Source: Betaproteobacteria bacterium
GTDB lineage: Bacteria; Pseudomonadota; Gammaproteobacteria; Burkholderiales; Thiobacillaceae
DNA: 64,000 nt
Direction: 5' to 3'
NCBI GenBank assembly: GCA_016219425.1
Contig: JACRNB010000012.1
Coordinates: forward strand, 186,001 to 250,000
The position numbers and the translations under genes were made by a program. Under the pieces are notes generated by a model that worked only from the letters and a program-made list of their open reading frames with translations, was not told the origin of the DNA and did no database searches. Shown piece by piece: positions 1-9,673 of the stretch (positions are counted from its first letter, which is position 1; every line of letters begins with the position of its first letter).

Positions 1-1
1 G

Positions 2-862
2 GAAGCGGTGGGTTCTTCCGGCACCGCCCGCGCCCTGGGCGACATCTGTCGCCAGAACGGCCATTCCGACGGGGCCATCACCCATGCCGGCCTGCTCTGG
101 CTGCGCGACCGCCTGGTGCGCGCCGGAGATGTGGAGCGCGCCGAGATCGCCGGGCTCAAACCGGATCGGCGTCCGGTGATTGCGGGCGGGTTGGCGGTGA
201 TGCTGGGCCTGTTCGAGGAACTCGGGGTGGAGACCATGACCGTGGCCCAGGGGGCCATGCGCGAGGGCATCCTGTGGGATCTGCTGGGGCGGGTGCACGA
301 CCGCGACATGCGGGACGTCACCGTCTCCCAGTTCCAGCGCCGCTATCACATCGACACGCGCCAGGCGCGGCGGGTGGAGCGTCTGGCCCTGAAACTGTTC
401 CCGGCGGTGGCGGCCCACCTTCAGGAAGACTCCGCCGATGCCCTGCATCGTCTGGGGTGGGCGTCGCGCCTGCACGAGATCGGCATCAGCATCGCCCATT
501 CCGGCCAGCACAAGCACGGCGCGTACATCCTGGAAAACGCCGATATGCCGGGTTTTTCGCGCCGGGATCAGGGCAAGCTCGCCGCTCTGGTGCGCGCCAG
601 CCGCGGCGGGCTGGACAAGCTGGGCATGGGGCGGGATGACCCCAACTGGCCCCTGATCCTGTGTCTGCGCCTGGCGCTGCTGTTCTGCGCCAGTCGGGAT
701 GACGCGGCGCCTGCGGGCCTGCAACTGCTTTGTGACGGGGCTGCCTGCCGTCTGGCGCTGCCTTCGGTCTGGCTCAAGGCCAACCCTTTGACCCAGGCCA
801 TCCTGGCGGAAGAAATCCGCGCCTGGTCCGACGTTGCGCCGAGGTTCAGGCTGGCGGGTTGA
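2..862 (+). CDS. ppx: Exopolyphosphatase Ppx/GppA family, 3' part (start outside window)
   Basis: This is the C-terminal 286 residues of a Ppx/GppA phosphatase, which releases phosphate from polyphosphate (or pppGpp). The reading frame is open to the left edge, so the gene begins upstream. The visible part opens with the AVGSSGT phosphate-binding loop of the second actin-like (ASKHA) domain. It then has the family segment MREGILWDLLGR and an HD-like helical region (LHEIGISIAHSGQHKHG), as in long proteobacterial Ppx proteins. The ppk1 gene lies about 4.7 kb downstream with a CHAD protein in between, which favours exopolyphosphatase over a GppA role. The missing N-terminus cannot be assessed. 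Confidence 0.88.
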   Translation, partial: EAVGSSGTARALGDICRQNGHSDGAITHAGLLWLRDRLVRAGDVERAEIAGLKPDRRPVIAGGLAVMLGLFEELGVETMTVAQGAMREGILWDLLGRVHDRDMRDVTVSQFQRRYHIDTRQARRVERLALKLFPAVAAHLQEDSADALHRLGWASRLHEIGISIAHSGQHKHGAYILENADMPGFSRRDQGKLAALVRASRGGLDKLGMGRDDPNWPLILCLRLALLFCASRDDAAPAGLQLLCDGAACRLALPSVWLKANPLTQAILAEEIRAWSDVAPRFRLAG

Positions 863-878
863 GCGCCGCGCTGCGGTG

Positions 879-904
879 ATCGCCCGGCATGGCCGGGCTC
901 CTAC
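879..904 (+). repeat. REP-like half element, family A
   Basis: A short palindrome (CCCGGC..GCCGGG) ending in GGCTCCTAC, one half of the family A repeat also seen near 17.2, 20.8, 22.6, 22.7, 25.1 and 46.6 kb. It sits between ppx and the caspase gene and may overlap that gene's upstream region. Confidence 0.75.
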
Positions 905-937
905 AATGGGGTGGTCAACCTTCTGGCGGAGATTCCG

Positions 938-3835
938 ATGAAGCTCGTTCAACACTGGCTGTTTTCTTTTTTGTGCGCGCTCGCGCTGGGCGTCGCCCAC
1001 GCCGGAGAGCCTCCGCGCGATCCCATCCTGCGTCTGGAAACCGGCATGCACACCGCTGCCATCTGGCGCATCGGCAGCGATGTCCAGGGGCGCTGGCTGG
1101 TATCCGCCTCCAACGACAAGACCGCGCGGGTCTGGGATGTGGCCAGTGGTCGCCTGCTCAGCGTCCTGCGCCCGCCGGTGGATGTCGGCAACGTGGGCAA
1201 CCTCTATTCCGCGGCCCTCTCGCCGGACGGCAGCATGGTGGCGGTGGGGGGCTGGACCCGGCTGGATGAGGTCGGCAACAACATCTACCTGTTCGAGCGC
1301 TCCAGCGGGCGGCTGGTGCGACGCATCACCGGCCTGCCCAACGTCATCTTCCACCTCGCCTTTTCTCCCAGCGGGCGTCAACTGGCCGCCAGCCTGGGCG
1401 GCCCCAACGGCATCCGCCTGTTCGAGACGGCCACCGGCAAGGAAGTGGGGCGGGATGTGTACGGGGATGATTCCCATAGCGTCAGTTTCAATGCCGACGG
1501 CAGCCGTCTGGCGGCGAGCGCCCAGGATGGCAAGGTGCGGGTCTACAGCGTCGCCGCCTGGGGGCTCACCCGGTTGGCGGAAGGCGCCACCCGGGGCGGC
1601 ACGCGCGCCTACACCACGCGGTTTTCACCGGATGGCCGCCTCATCGCGCTGGGGTATCAGGACTCCGCCAAGGTGGATGTGCTCAATGCCGAGACCCTGG
1701 AACTGGAATATCAGCCCGACACCTCGGGCGTGAGCGTGGGCAATCTCGCCACCGTGGCCTGGTCGCAGGATGGCAGTCAGCTCATGGCGGTCGGCTCCTG
1801 GGTGCGCAATGGTCAGTACCCCTTGCGCGTCTGGTCGGAGCAGGGGCGCGGCGCGTATCAGGATCTGCCGTTGGCCGCCGATGCGGTGTTCGACCTCCTC
1901 CCCCTGGAGGATGGCCGCACCCTGTTCGGCGCGTCCGACCCGCGCTGGGGCGTGATCGCCCCCGGCGGCGTCCGCGTCGGACGTAGCGTGAGCCCCCAGA
2001 TCGTGGACTACCGCGACGCCCGCGAGGGATTCAGGCTTTCGGCAGACGGGCAGAAGGTCCGTTTCGGCTATGAAAAGAACGGGCGCTCGCCGGCGGTGTT
2101 CGAACTCGCGACCCTGCACCTGGCCCAGGACGCGGGACAAAACGAGGCGGGCATGACCGGCCCGCGCACCGAGGCCCCCGGCATCAAGATCGAAAACTGG
2201 CGCAACCGCGAACACCCCACCCTGAACGGCGCGCCGATCAAGCTCCAGAACCAGGAGCTTTCCCGCAGCGTGGCCATCGCCCAGGACGGCAGCCGTTTCG
2301 CCATCGGCGGCTCCTGGTCCCTGCGGTTCTTCGATGCGACGGGCAAGGAGTTGTGGAAAATGCCTGCCCAGGGCGCGGTCTGGAACGTCAACATCTCCCG
2401 CGACGGCTACTGGGTGGTGGCCTCGTATGCCGACGGCATCATCCGCTGGCACCGCAGTTCGGACGGCAAGGAACTGCTTTCCCTGTTTCCCCACAACGAC
2501 CGCAAGCGCTGGGTGTTGTGGACGCCTTCCGGCTACTTTGCCGCTTCGCCCGGCGGCGAGGATCTGATCGGCTGGCACCTCAACCGCGGCAAGGACGGGG
2601 CGGCGGATTTCTTCCCGGTCTCCCGCTTCCGCGCCCAGTTCTTCCGCCCCGACCTCATCGCCCAGGTGCTGCAAACCCAGGACGAGACGGAGGCCCTGCG
2701 TCTGGCCAACGCCGATTCCGGGCGACGTCAGGACAGCGCCCCGGCGCGGGTTCAGGACGTGCTGCCGCCGGTGCTCCAGGTGCTTGCGCCGCAGGATGGC
2801 GCGCAGGTGTCGAGCTCCACCATCAAGGTGCGCTTTGCCGTGCGCACCCCGGACAACGCACCGACCACCGGTGTGCGTGTGCGCGTGAACGGCCAGGCCC
2901 TGCCGGAGGCCCGCAGTCTCGCGGTCGTCGCCGAGGACGATGCCGATGTGCGCGAGATCAACGTGCCCATCCCCGCCCAGGACAGCGAGATCCAGTTGTT
3001 CGCGGAGAACCGCAACGGGGTGTCCACCCCCGGCGTCGTCCGGGTGCACTGGGCCGGGGCCAAGGCCGCCCCCGCGCCCTCGTTCAAGCCCAAGCTCTAC
3101 GTCCTGGCGGTGGGGGTGTCCAAGTACGCCAACAGCGAGTTCAACCTGGGTCTGGCGGCCAAGGACGCGCGCGACTTCGCCGCCACCCTGCAAAAGCAGC
3201 AGGGGCAGCTCTACAGCGAGGTCAAGGTGCGCTTGATCACCGACGACAAGGCCACCAAGGATGATGTGCTGGATGGCCTGGACTGGCTGCGCAAGGAGGT
3301 CACGGCGCGCGACATGGGCATGATGTTCATGGCCGGCCACGGCATGAATGACAACACCGGCAACTATTTCTTCCTGCCCCACAACGCCGACCCGGAGCGC
3401 CTGCTGCGTACCGGCGTGGCTCAGAGCGACATCAAGATCGCCCTCAACACCCTGCCCGGCAAGGCCGTGTTTTTTGTCGATACCTGCCATTCCGGCAACG
3501 CCCTGGGCAGCGCCAAGACGCGGGGGGCGGGCACGGACATCAACGCCTTCGTGAATGAACTCGCCTCGGCGGAAAACGGGGTGGTGGTGTTCACGGCGGC
3601 CACCGGACGCCAGTTCTCGCTGGAAGACCCGTCCTGGGGCAACGGCGCCTTCACCAAGGCGGTGATCGAGGGGCTGAACGGCAAGGCGGACTTCCAGAAG
3701 ACCGGCAAGGTCACGCACAAGGGCCTGGATTACTACGTGGCGGAGCGGGTGAAGGAGTTGACGCGCGGCAGGCAGTCGCCGGTGAGCATCGCCCCCTCCG
3801 GGGTGACGGACTTTCCCATCGCCGTGGTGCGGTAG
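938..3835 (+). CDS. Secreted WD40-repeat / caspase-domain (peptidase C14) protein
   Basis: A 965-residue protein with an N-terminal signal peptide (MKLVQHWLFSFLCALALG, probable cleavage after AHA). A region of WD40-type repeats (roughly residues 40-560, with units such as ARVWDVASGRLL) is followed by an Ig-like linker (about 610-710) and a C-terminal caspase-like domain (about 715-965). The catalytic pair is visible: His801 in MAGHGMND and Cys850 in VDTCHSGN, so the protease should be active. The start was placed at 938 rather than the GTG at 911 because it gives a clean signal peptide with GGAG just upstream. The signal peptide implies an extracytoplasmic orthocaspase. It lies between ppx and the convergent CHAD gene. 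Substrate and role are unknown. Confidence 0.86.
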   Translation: MKLVQHWLFSFLCALALGVAHAGEPPRDPILRLETGMHTAAIWRIGSDVQGRWLVSASNDKTARVWDVASGRLLSVLRPPVDVGNVGNLYSAALSPDGSMVAVGGWTRLDEVGNNIYLFERSSGRLVRRITGLPNVIFHLAFSPSGRQLAASLGGPNGIRLFETATGKEVGRDVYGDDSHSVSFNADGSRLAASAQDGKVRVYSVAAWGLTRLAEGATRGGTRAYTTRFSPDGRLIALGYQDSAKVDVLNAETLELEYQPDTSGVSVGNLATVAWSQDGSQLMAVGSWVRNGQYPLRVWSEQGRGAYQDLPLAADAVFDLLPLEDGRTLFGASDPRWGVIAPGGVRVGRSVSPQIVDYRDAREGFRLSADGQKVRFGYEKNGRSPAVFELATLHLAQDAGQNEAGMTGPRTEAPGIKIENWRNREHPTLNGAPIKLQNQELSRSVAIAQDGSRFAIGGSWSLRFFDATGKELWKMPAQGAVWNVNISRDGYWVVASYADGIIRWHRSSDGKELLSLFPHNDRKRWVLWTPSGYFAASPGGEDLIGWHLNRGKDGAADFFPVSRFRAQFFRPDLIAQVLQTQDETEALRLANADSGRRQDSAPARVQDVLPPVLQVLAPQDGAQVSSSTIKVRFAVRTPDNAPTTGVRVRVNGQALPEARSLAVVAEDDADVREINVPIPAQDSEIQLFAENRNGVSTPGVVRVHWAGAKAAPAPSFKPKLYVLAVGVSKYANSEFNLGLAAKDARDFAATLQKQQGQLYSEVKVRLITDDKATKDDVLDGLDWLRKEVTARDMGMMFMAGHGMNDNTGNYFFLPHNADPERLLRTGVAQSDIKIALNTLPGKAVFFVDTCHSGNALGSAKTRGAGTDINAFVNELASAENGVVVFTAATGRQFSLEDPSWGNGAFTKAVIEGLNGKADFQKTGKVTHKGLDYYVAERVKELTRGRQSPVSIAPSGVTDFPIAVVR

Positions 3836-3851
3836 CGCGTAGGCGCGGGGG

Positions 3852-5336
3852 TTACGCGCTGGATTTCCTGCCGCGCCAGAACGGTTCCGTCCTGACCAGT
3901 TCCAGCCAGCGGGCCGCACCGCCTTCTTCTTCCCGGTGGGCGGCCACGGCCAGGGCGCCAGCCAGGTTTCCGGCCTGGAATGCCAGTTCTGGCGTGGGCA
4001 AGGTTGCCTCGCGCAGGCGGCGGTTTGCCATGGCGGCATCCTGCATGACCCCCAGGCTGTCCTGTAAACGGCTCAGGCGCAGCAAAAAGCGGTCCCGCGC
4101 GTTTGGATAGAGCCCCGCCAGGGCGTCGGCGGTGTAGCGCAACTTCTTGGCGGCGATGCGGGCCAGATGGCGTTCGCACGGGGGTAGACGGGCCAGGTCG
4201 CCCGCCCGGCGCTTGAGCCGCTTCCAGCGCTTTTCCAGCAGGGCCGCGGCCCAGTCCTTTGCGTTGTTGCGCCGGTTGGGTCCGGGCCGGATCAGGTCGC
4301 GTCCCGCCCGCAGGATCAGGCGGGTGAATGCCGGGCTGGTGATGCGCGCCTGGGCCTCCTGCCGCGCCCGCGTCGCGGTCGCGGAAAGGTGCGCCAGAAG
4401 CGCCGGGTCGGTATCCGGAAACAGGGGCAGCACCGTCGGCAGGCGGTAGTTCAGCAATACGTCCCAGTCCCGCGCCGGCCCCAGCGCCCGCAGGATGTCG
4501 GCCAGGGCCGGCAGCCAGTCCGGGCGGGGATGGCCCAGGCTGGGGGCCAGGGCGGATAGCGCGCGCAGGCGTCGCGCCGCCACCCGGAGCTGATGCAGGT
4601 ATTCCGTCTCCTCCGGTTGTGCAAGAAAACCGGGGACGTTGGCCGCCAATTGGGTCAGGGCGCTGCCCTGCAAGGCGCGCCAGACCTCGTGCGCCTCCCA
4701 GCTTCGCCCCAGCCGGGGCGTCTGCATGCGGGCGGGGGAGGGCGTCACGGCCCCCGCCAGGGCGTAGCCTCGCGCCGCCTTGCTGCGCGGGTCGATGCCC
4801 AGAGGGAGGCTCTCCAACAGTTCCAGCGCGAGGTCGAACAGGGGGACGGGGTGGCCTTCCAGACGTTCGATCTCGATCTCGCACAGGGGGCGGACGGCGG
4901 CGTCCGCTTGAATCTCGCCCCGGTCCAGGGCCAGTTCCATGCGGGTGTCGCCCCGGTCCAGGGTCCAGGCCGTGCGCCAGAAATCGGTGACGAAGGCCGT
5001 ATGCAGGTCGCCGGGGTGGATGCCGTGCAGCCGTGTGCGCGCCTCCTCCGGCAGCAGGGCCAGGTCCGGCAGGGGGCCGGCGGCGGGGGTTTCCCATTCG
5101 GGGCGGCTGGCCAGGGCGCCCACCACCGGGGCCTCCGCCTTCATGGTCTGCACCCAGCGTCCCGCCACCCGCCGCACACGCAGGGCGATGCCATGCCGGG
5201 TCAGGGCGAAATCCGGTGTGTCGTAGTAGCGGCTGACCAGATGTCGCCGCACCGGCGTGATCCCGGCCAGCGCGGGATGGCGGCGCAGGGCGGGAAGGTC
5301 GTGCGGGTCAATGGCCAGCTTGAGTTCGATTTCCAT
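3852..5336 (-). CDS. CYTH and CHAD domain protein (polyphosphate-associated)
   Basis: A 494-residue protein. The N-terminal CYTH domain (about residues 1-200) starts with the signature EIELK, the ExExK motif that binds metal and triphosphate. The C-terminal CHAD domain (about 215-490) is a helical bundle rich in His, Arg and Lys (HQLRVAARRLRAL, KKLRYTADAL) of the kind known to bind polyphosphate. CYTH domains hydrolyse inorganic triphosphate or related substrates, and CHAD proteins locate to polyphosphate granules. The gene is convergent with the WD40-caspase gene and divergent from ppk1, which supports a role in polyphosphate metabolism. The start was taken at the ATG that begins the CYTH motif, because the frame continues upstream into the repeat and into ppk1. 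Confidence 0.9.
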   Translation of the reverse strand: MEIELKLAIDPHDLPALRRHPALAGITPVRRHLVSRYYDTPDFALTRHGIALRVRRVAGRWVQTMKAEAPVVGALASRPEWETPAAGPLPDLALLPEEARTRLHGIHPGDLHTAFVTDFWRTAWTLDRGDTRMELALDRGEIQADAAVRPLCEIEIERLEGHPVPLFDLALELLESLPLGIDPRSKAARGYALAGAVTPSPARMQTPRLGRSWEAHEVWRALQGSALTQLAANVPGFLAQPEETEYLHQLRVAARRLRALSALAPSLGHPRPDWLPALADILRALGPARDWDVLLNYRLPTVLPLFPDTDPALLAHLSATATRARQEAQARITSPAFTRLILRAGRDLIRPGPNRRNNAKDWAAALLEKRWKRLKRRAGDLARLPPCERHLARIAAKKLRYTADALAGLYPNARDRFLLRLSRLQDSLGVMQDAAMANRRLREATLPTPELAFQAGNLAGALAVAAHREEEGGAARWLELVRTEPFWRGRKSSA

Positions 5337-5380
5337 GCGCGCCCGGTCGTTTGAAGCCTGAAAGAGGGGAGGTCTTGCCC

Positions 5381-5438
5381 GTAGCGCCGGCATCCTGGCC
5401 GGCTTTGTTGAGAGGGCCGGCCAGGATGCCGGCGCCAC
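5381..5438. repeat. REP-like inverted repeat, family B
   Basis: Begins GTAGCGCCGGCATCCTGG and ends with its inverted copy CCAGGATGCCGGCGCCAC around a short loop. Related elements are at 27414, 52307 and 54719. It occupies the divergent intergenic region between the CHAD gene and ppk1, so it may lie in their promoter region. Confidence 0.8.
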
Positions 5439-5522
5439 ATGGCGTGTAACCTGCCTGCGATAGAAGCTGCGGCGGCTTTGAGCGTAGCATCGTGCGGATT
5501 CATTCGTGTTACAGACCCAGAC

Positions 5523-7589
5523 ATGTCCACGCCCGTTTCCCATTCCCTGATCAATCGCGAACTTGGCATCCTTGAATTCAATCGCCGCGTCATGGCCCAG
5601 GCGGAGGAGGAGGGGACGCCGTTGCTGGAGCGGCTGCGCTTTCTGTGCATCTTTTCCAGCAACATGGATGAGTTCTTCGAGATTCGCGTCTCCGGACTGA
5701 AGGAGCAGATGCGCCTGAATCCGGGCATCAAGGGGCCGGATGGTCTGTCCGCGCGCCAGGCCTACCGGCAATTGGCGAAGACCTCCCATGCCTTGGTGGC
5801 GCAGCAGTACGAGCTGCTCAACCAGTCGGTGCTGCCGGCGCTGGCGGAACAGGGCGTGCGTTTTTTTCGCCGTTCGAGGTGGAACGAGGCCCAGACCGCC
5901 TGGATTCGTGACTACTTTTACAACGAGCTGATGCCGGTGCTCACCCCCATCGGGCTTGATCCTGCGCACCCCTTCCCCAATGTCCTCAACAAGAGCCTCA
6001 ACTTTGCCGTGGAGCTGTCTGGCAAGGATGCCTTTGGGCGCAATTCCGGACGCGCCGTGGTGCAGGCCCCGCGCAGCCTGCCGCGCGTGATCCAGTTGCC
6101 GCATGAGGTGGCGGATTGCGAGCACGGTTTTGTCTTCCTTTCCTCCATCCTCCACGCTCATGTCGGCGCGCTGTTCGCGGGCATGGAGGTGCTGGGTTGC
6201 TACCAGTTTCGCGTCACGCGCAATTCCGACCTGTTCGTGGACGACGAAGAAAACACCAACCTGCGGGAACAGCTTCAGGGCGAGTTGCCGCATCGCCACT
6301 TTGGTGACGCCGTGCGTCTTGAGGTGGCGGACAACTGTTCAGAGGAGATGACCGCATTCCTGCTCGATCAGTTCGGGTTGGAGCGCGAGGATCTCTACCA
6401 GGTGCGCGGCCCGGTCAATCTGGTGCGTCTGATGCAGGTGCCGGATCGGGTGGATCGGCCTGACCTCAAGTTCCCGCCTTTCGTGCAGGGCGTGCCCGCC
6501 GCCATTGCCCGTCAGCCGGACCTGTTCAAGGCCATCTCCAGGGGCGACATCCTGCTGCATCACCCGTTCCAGAGCTTTCAGCCGGTCATCGACTTCATCC
6601 GCCAGGCCTCGGAAGACCCGGACGTGCTGGCCATCCGCCAGACCGTGTACCGCACCGGCACCGATTCCGAGCTGATGAACCAGCTCATCCAGGCGGCCCA
6701 GCGCGGCAAGGAGGTGACCGTGGTGGTGGAGCTGCTGGCCCGCTTCGACGAGGAGGCCAACATCAACTGGGCGCAGAAGCTGGAAGAGGCGGGCGCCCAT
6801 GTGGTGTATGGCGTGGTGGGCTACAAGACCCACGCCAAGCTGGCCCTGGTGGTGCGGCGCGAGAACGGCAGGCTCAAGCGTTATGCCCATCTCGGCACCG
6901 GCAACTACCACGCCCGCACGGCGCGGCTCTACACCGACTTCGGCCTGTTCACCTGCAATGTCGAGATGTGCCAGGACGTGAACGATGTGTTCCAGCAGAT
7001 CACCGGCCTGGGGGATGCGGGGGAACATACCTATTTGTTGCAGTCGCCCTTTACCTTGCACCCCCGCATGATGGAGGCCATCCGCGCCGAGGCGGAGCGG
7101 GCGCGGGCGGGGGAGAAGGCCCTCATCGTCGCCAAGATGAACGCCCTGGTGGAGCCCAAAATCATCGCTGCGCTGTACGAGGCCTCTCAGGCCGGGGTGC
7201 AGATCGACCTGATCGTGCGCGGGGTGTGCGCCCTGCGTCCCGGCATCGTCGGCATGTCCGAGAACATCCGTGTGCGTTCCGTGATTGGCCGCTTTCTGGA
7301 GCACCACCGGGTGTTCTATTTCTGGAACGGCGGCCAGGAGGATGTCTACCTGGCCAGCGCCGACTGGATGGACCGCAACTTCTTCCGCCGCATCGAGACC
7401 GGCTTTCCGGTGCTGGACCCCAAGCTCAAGCGCCGGGTCATCAACGAAGGCATCAGGCCCTATCTCAAGGACAACCTGCTTACCTGGGAGATGCAGCCGG
7501 ACGGGGGCTACAAGCGCCGCGCCAAACGCGGTCGCGGGTTTGATTCCCAGCAGTTTTTGCTGAACGTGGTGGCGGCGCGGGCGGCGTGA
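5523..7589 (+). CDS. ppk1: Polyphosphate kinase 1
   Basis: A 688-residue protein, the same length as E. coli PPK1. It makes polyphosphate reversibly from ATP. It begins with the family N-terminus (LINRELGILEFNRRV, SSNMDEFFEIRV) and ends with the two phospholipase D-like halves. The histidine that is autophosphorylated in E. coli (His435) corresponds to His437 in YKTHAK, and His454 corresponds to His456 in YAHLGTGNYH, with the same 19-residue spacing. A second catalytic segment is EHHRVFYFWNGG. The ATG at 5523 was chosen because the upstream in-frame ATG at 5439 gives an extension with no similarity to the family. It forms a polyphosphate locus with ppx and the CHAD gene. Confidence 0.95.
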   Translation: MSTPVSHSLINRELGILEFNRRVMAQAEEEGTPLLERLRFLCIFSSNMDEFFEIRVSGLKEQMRLNPGIKGPDGLSARQAYRQLAKTSHALVAQQYELLNQSVLPALAEQGVRFFRRSRWNEAQTAWIRDYFYNELMPVLTPIGLDPAHPFPNVLNKSLNFAVELSGKDAFGRNSGRAVVQAPRSLPRVIQLPHEVADCEHGFVFLSSILHAHVGALFAGMEVLGCYQFRVTRNSDLFVDDEENTNLREQLQGELPHRHFGDAVRLEVADNCSEEMTAFLLDQFGLEREDLYQVRGPVNLVRLMQVPDRVDRPDLKFPPFVQGVPAAIARQPDLFKAISRGDILLHHPFQSFQPVIDFIRQASEDPDVLAIRQTVYRTGTDSELMNQLIQAAQRGKEVTVVVELLARFDEEANINWAQKLEEAGAHVVYGVVGYKTHAKLALVVRRENGRLKRYAHLGTGNYHARTARLYTDFGLFTCNVEMCQDVNDVFQQITGLGDAGEHTYLLQSPFTLHPRMMEAIRAEAERARAGEKALIVAKMNALVEPKIIAALYEASQAGVQIDLIVRGVCALRPGIVGMSENIRVRSVIGRFLEHHRVFYFWNGGQEDVYLASADWMDRNFFRRIETGFPVLDPKLKRRVINEGIRPYLKDNLLTWEMQPDGGYKRRAKRGRGFDSQQFLLNVVAARAA

Positions 7590-7602
7590 TGCAGCGCGGG
7601 CG

Positions 7603-8085
7603 CTATCGGTCTTCCCGCCGCCAATGCCCCGACTTGCCCCCCAGCTTCTCTTCCAGCCGCACCGATTCGATCACCATGCCCCGGTCTACCGCCTTGCACA
7701 TGTCGTAGACGGTGAGCAGGGCCACGGACGCGGCGGTGAGGGCTTCCATCTCCACCCCGGTGCGGCCTACGGTTTCAGCGCGGGCCTCGCATTCCACGGC
7801 GTGGGCGGTTTCATCCAGGCGGAAATTCACCGTGACCTTGGTGAGGAAGATGGGGTGGCACAGGGGGATGAGGTCGGCGGTGCGCTTGCTCGCCATGATG
7901 CCGGCCAGACGCGCCACACCCAGCACGTCCCCCTTTTTCGCGCCGCCGTCCCGAATCATCGCCAGGGTGGCGGGCTGCATGACGATGCGCCCGGCGGCGA
8001 CGGCGACACGATGGGTCTCGGCCTTTTCGCCCACGCCCACCATCACGGCGCGGCCTTGTTCGTCAAAGTGGGTGAATTCGTTCAT
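7603..8085 (-). CDS. moaC: Cyclic pyranopterin monophosphate synthase MoaC
   Basis: A 160-residue protein, typical of MoaC. It converts the MoaA product to cyclic pyranopterin monophosphate in molybdenum cofactor synthesis. Signatures seen: [34 protein letters not shown] and the lysine-rich active site AVDRGMVI. It is convergent with ppk1 (13-bp gap) and divergent from the BepA-like gene. No other moa gene is in the window. Confidence 0.95.
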   Translation of the reverse strand: MNEFTHFDEQGRAVMVGVGEKAETHRVAVAAGRIVMQPATLAMIRDGGAKKGDVLGVARLAGIMASKRTADLIPLCHPIFLTKVTVNFRLDETAHAVECEARAETVGRTGVEMEALTAASVALLTVYDMCKAVDRGMVIESVRLEEKLGGKSGHWRREDR

Positions 8086-8126
8086 GGCGCGGGGAACCGG
8101 TAAATGAGGGCGGCTATCATAGCCCC

Positions 8127-9539
8127 ATGAAAATGCAGCGCGCCTTGATCCTTGCCCTGGCTCTGGCGGTTCCGGCCCGGGCCGTCGATCTGCCCGATCT
8201 GGGCGACATCTCCCGCTCCAGCCTTTCCCGCGACCGGGAGGATGGCATCGGGCGCGAGATCATGCGCCAGATCCGCGACAGCGGAGAGATACCGGACGAT
8301 CCGGTGCTGGCCGAGTACCTCACTTCCATCGGCGAGAGCCTGGTCAGCGCGGCGCAGGGCGGGGGACAGTCCTTCCATTTCTTTTTGGTGAAAGACCCGA
8401 CGCTGAACGCCTTTGCCCTGCCGGGGGGCTATATCGGCGTCCACACCGGCCTGATTTCCGCTTCACGTTCCGAATCGGAATTGGCGGGGGTGCTGGCGCA
8501 CGAACTGGCCCACGTCACCCAGCATCACATCGCCCGCATGGTGGATGACCAGCGCGGCGTGGGGTTGGCAACCCTGGCGGCGCTGGCCGTGGCGATCCTG
8601 GCCGCCCGCTCCAACAGCGAGGCGAGCCAGGCCATGATCACCACTTCCCAGGCGCTGGCGGTGCAGCGGCAACTGGATTTCACGCGCGAGAACGAGAAGG
8701 AGGCGGATCGCATCGGCCTGCAAACCATGCTGGCCTCCGGTTATTCGCCCCAGGGCATGGCCTCTTTCTTTGAGCGCCTCCAGTCCCGCAGCCGGGCTGT
8801 CGAGGGCAATGCCCCAGGCTATCTGCGCACCCATCCGCTCACCTTCGAGCGCATCGCCGACATGCAGAACCGGCTCGCGGGGCTGCCCTATCGTCAGCAT
8901 GCGGACAGCGCCGATTACCTGCTGGCGCGGGCGCGCATCCAGGCGGAGGAGGGGGAGCGGCATGAGGCCGTGAAACGGTTCGAGGCCCAGGCGGCGGATC
9001 GCCCCAGCGCCGAGAACTGGTACGGACTGGCGCGGGCGTCCCTGCGCGCCGGCAACGCGCCCAGGGCCAGGGAGGCGGCGGCGCGGGCTGCCGCGCTGAT
9101 GCCTGCCGCGCCGCAGATGGCGGTGTTGCAGGCGGAGACAGCCCTGGCCGAGAACCGCACTGCCGAGGCGCTGGAATTGACCGGCAAGGGGTTGAGGCGA
9201 TTCGACGCCTACCGCCCTCTGGTCTATCTCCACCTTCGCGCCCTGCTGCGCGCCGGGCGGGCCGAGGAGGCCCTGGCCCGGCTGAACGATCAGTTGCGGC
9301 TGCTGCCGGCGGATACGACCCTGTATGCGCTACGTTCCGAGGCGTATCTGGCCTTGGGCAACCCGGCCAGTTCCCATCTGGATCAGGCCGAGGCCTATCG
9401 GCTGCTCGACCGGCTGGATGCGGCAATGGAACAACTGCAAATCGCGCAACGCGCGCGCGGCGCGGATTTCTATACCCAGTCCATCATCGACGCCCGTCTG
9501 CGCGGGTTGCGAGAGCGCAAACAGCGGGAAGACAAGTAA
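8127..9539 (+). CDS. bepA: Periplasmic M48 metalloprotease with TPR repeats, BepA-like
   Basis: A 470-residue protein. A signal peptide ([19 protein letters not shown]) is followed by an M48 peptidase domain with the zinc motif His125-Glu-Leu-Ala-His129 and the downstream ligand segment [10 protein letters not shown]. The C-terminal half (from about residue 270) is a set of TPR-like helical repeats. This is the architecture of BepA/YfgC, which in E. coli helps assemble or degrade outer-membrane proteins such as LptD. Length is close to E. coli BepA (487). The exact substrate here is inference. Confidence 0.9.
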   Translation: MKMQRALILALALAVPARAVDLPDLGDISRSSLSRDREDGIGREIMRQIRDSGEIPDDPVLAEYLTSIGESLVSAAQGGGQSFHFFLVKDPTLNAFALPGGYIGVHTGLISASRSESELAGVLAHELAHVTQHHIARMVDDQRGVGLATLAALAVAILAARSNSEASQAMITTSQALAVQRQLDFTRENEKEADRIGLQTMLASGYSPQGMASFFERLQSRSRAVEGNAPGYLRTHPLTFERIADMQNRLAGLPYRQHADSADYLLARARIQAEEGERHEAVKRFEAQAADRPSAENWYGLARASLRAGNAPRAREAAARAAALMPAAPQMAVLQAETALAENRTAEALELTGKGLRRFDAYRPLVYLHLRALLRAGRAEEALARLNDQLRLLPADTTLYALRSEAYLALGNPASSHLDQAEAYRLLDRLDAAMEQLQIAQRARGADFYTQSIIDARLRGLRERKQREDK

Positions 9540-9673
9540 GCCGGAAGCGGGATGCGCCGGCAGTTTGTCCGCCTTCCGTCCCATCCCCCACTGGCTCATC
9601 GCTACCATTTACCCGCACTGCACAAGCCGCAAGAATGCGCTCCGCAAACATCCATTCCACAGGAGACCGTTCC

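Noticed and set aside
1625-4039. Very long open frame on the minus strand opposite the WD40-caspase gene
   Set aside because: Its composition is a GC-rich shadow (His/Gly/Arg-rich); the plus strand has clear domains, motifs and a signal peptide.
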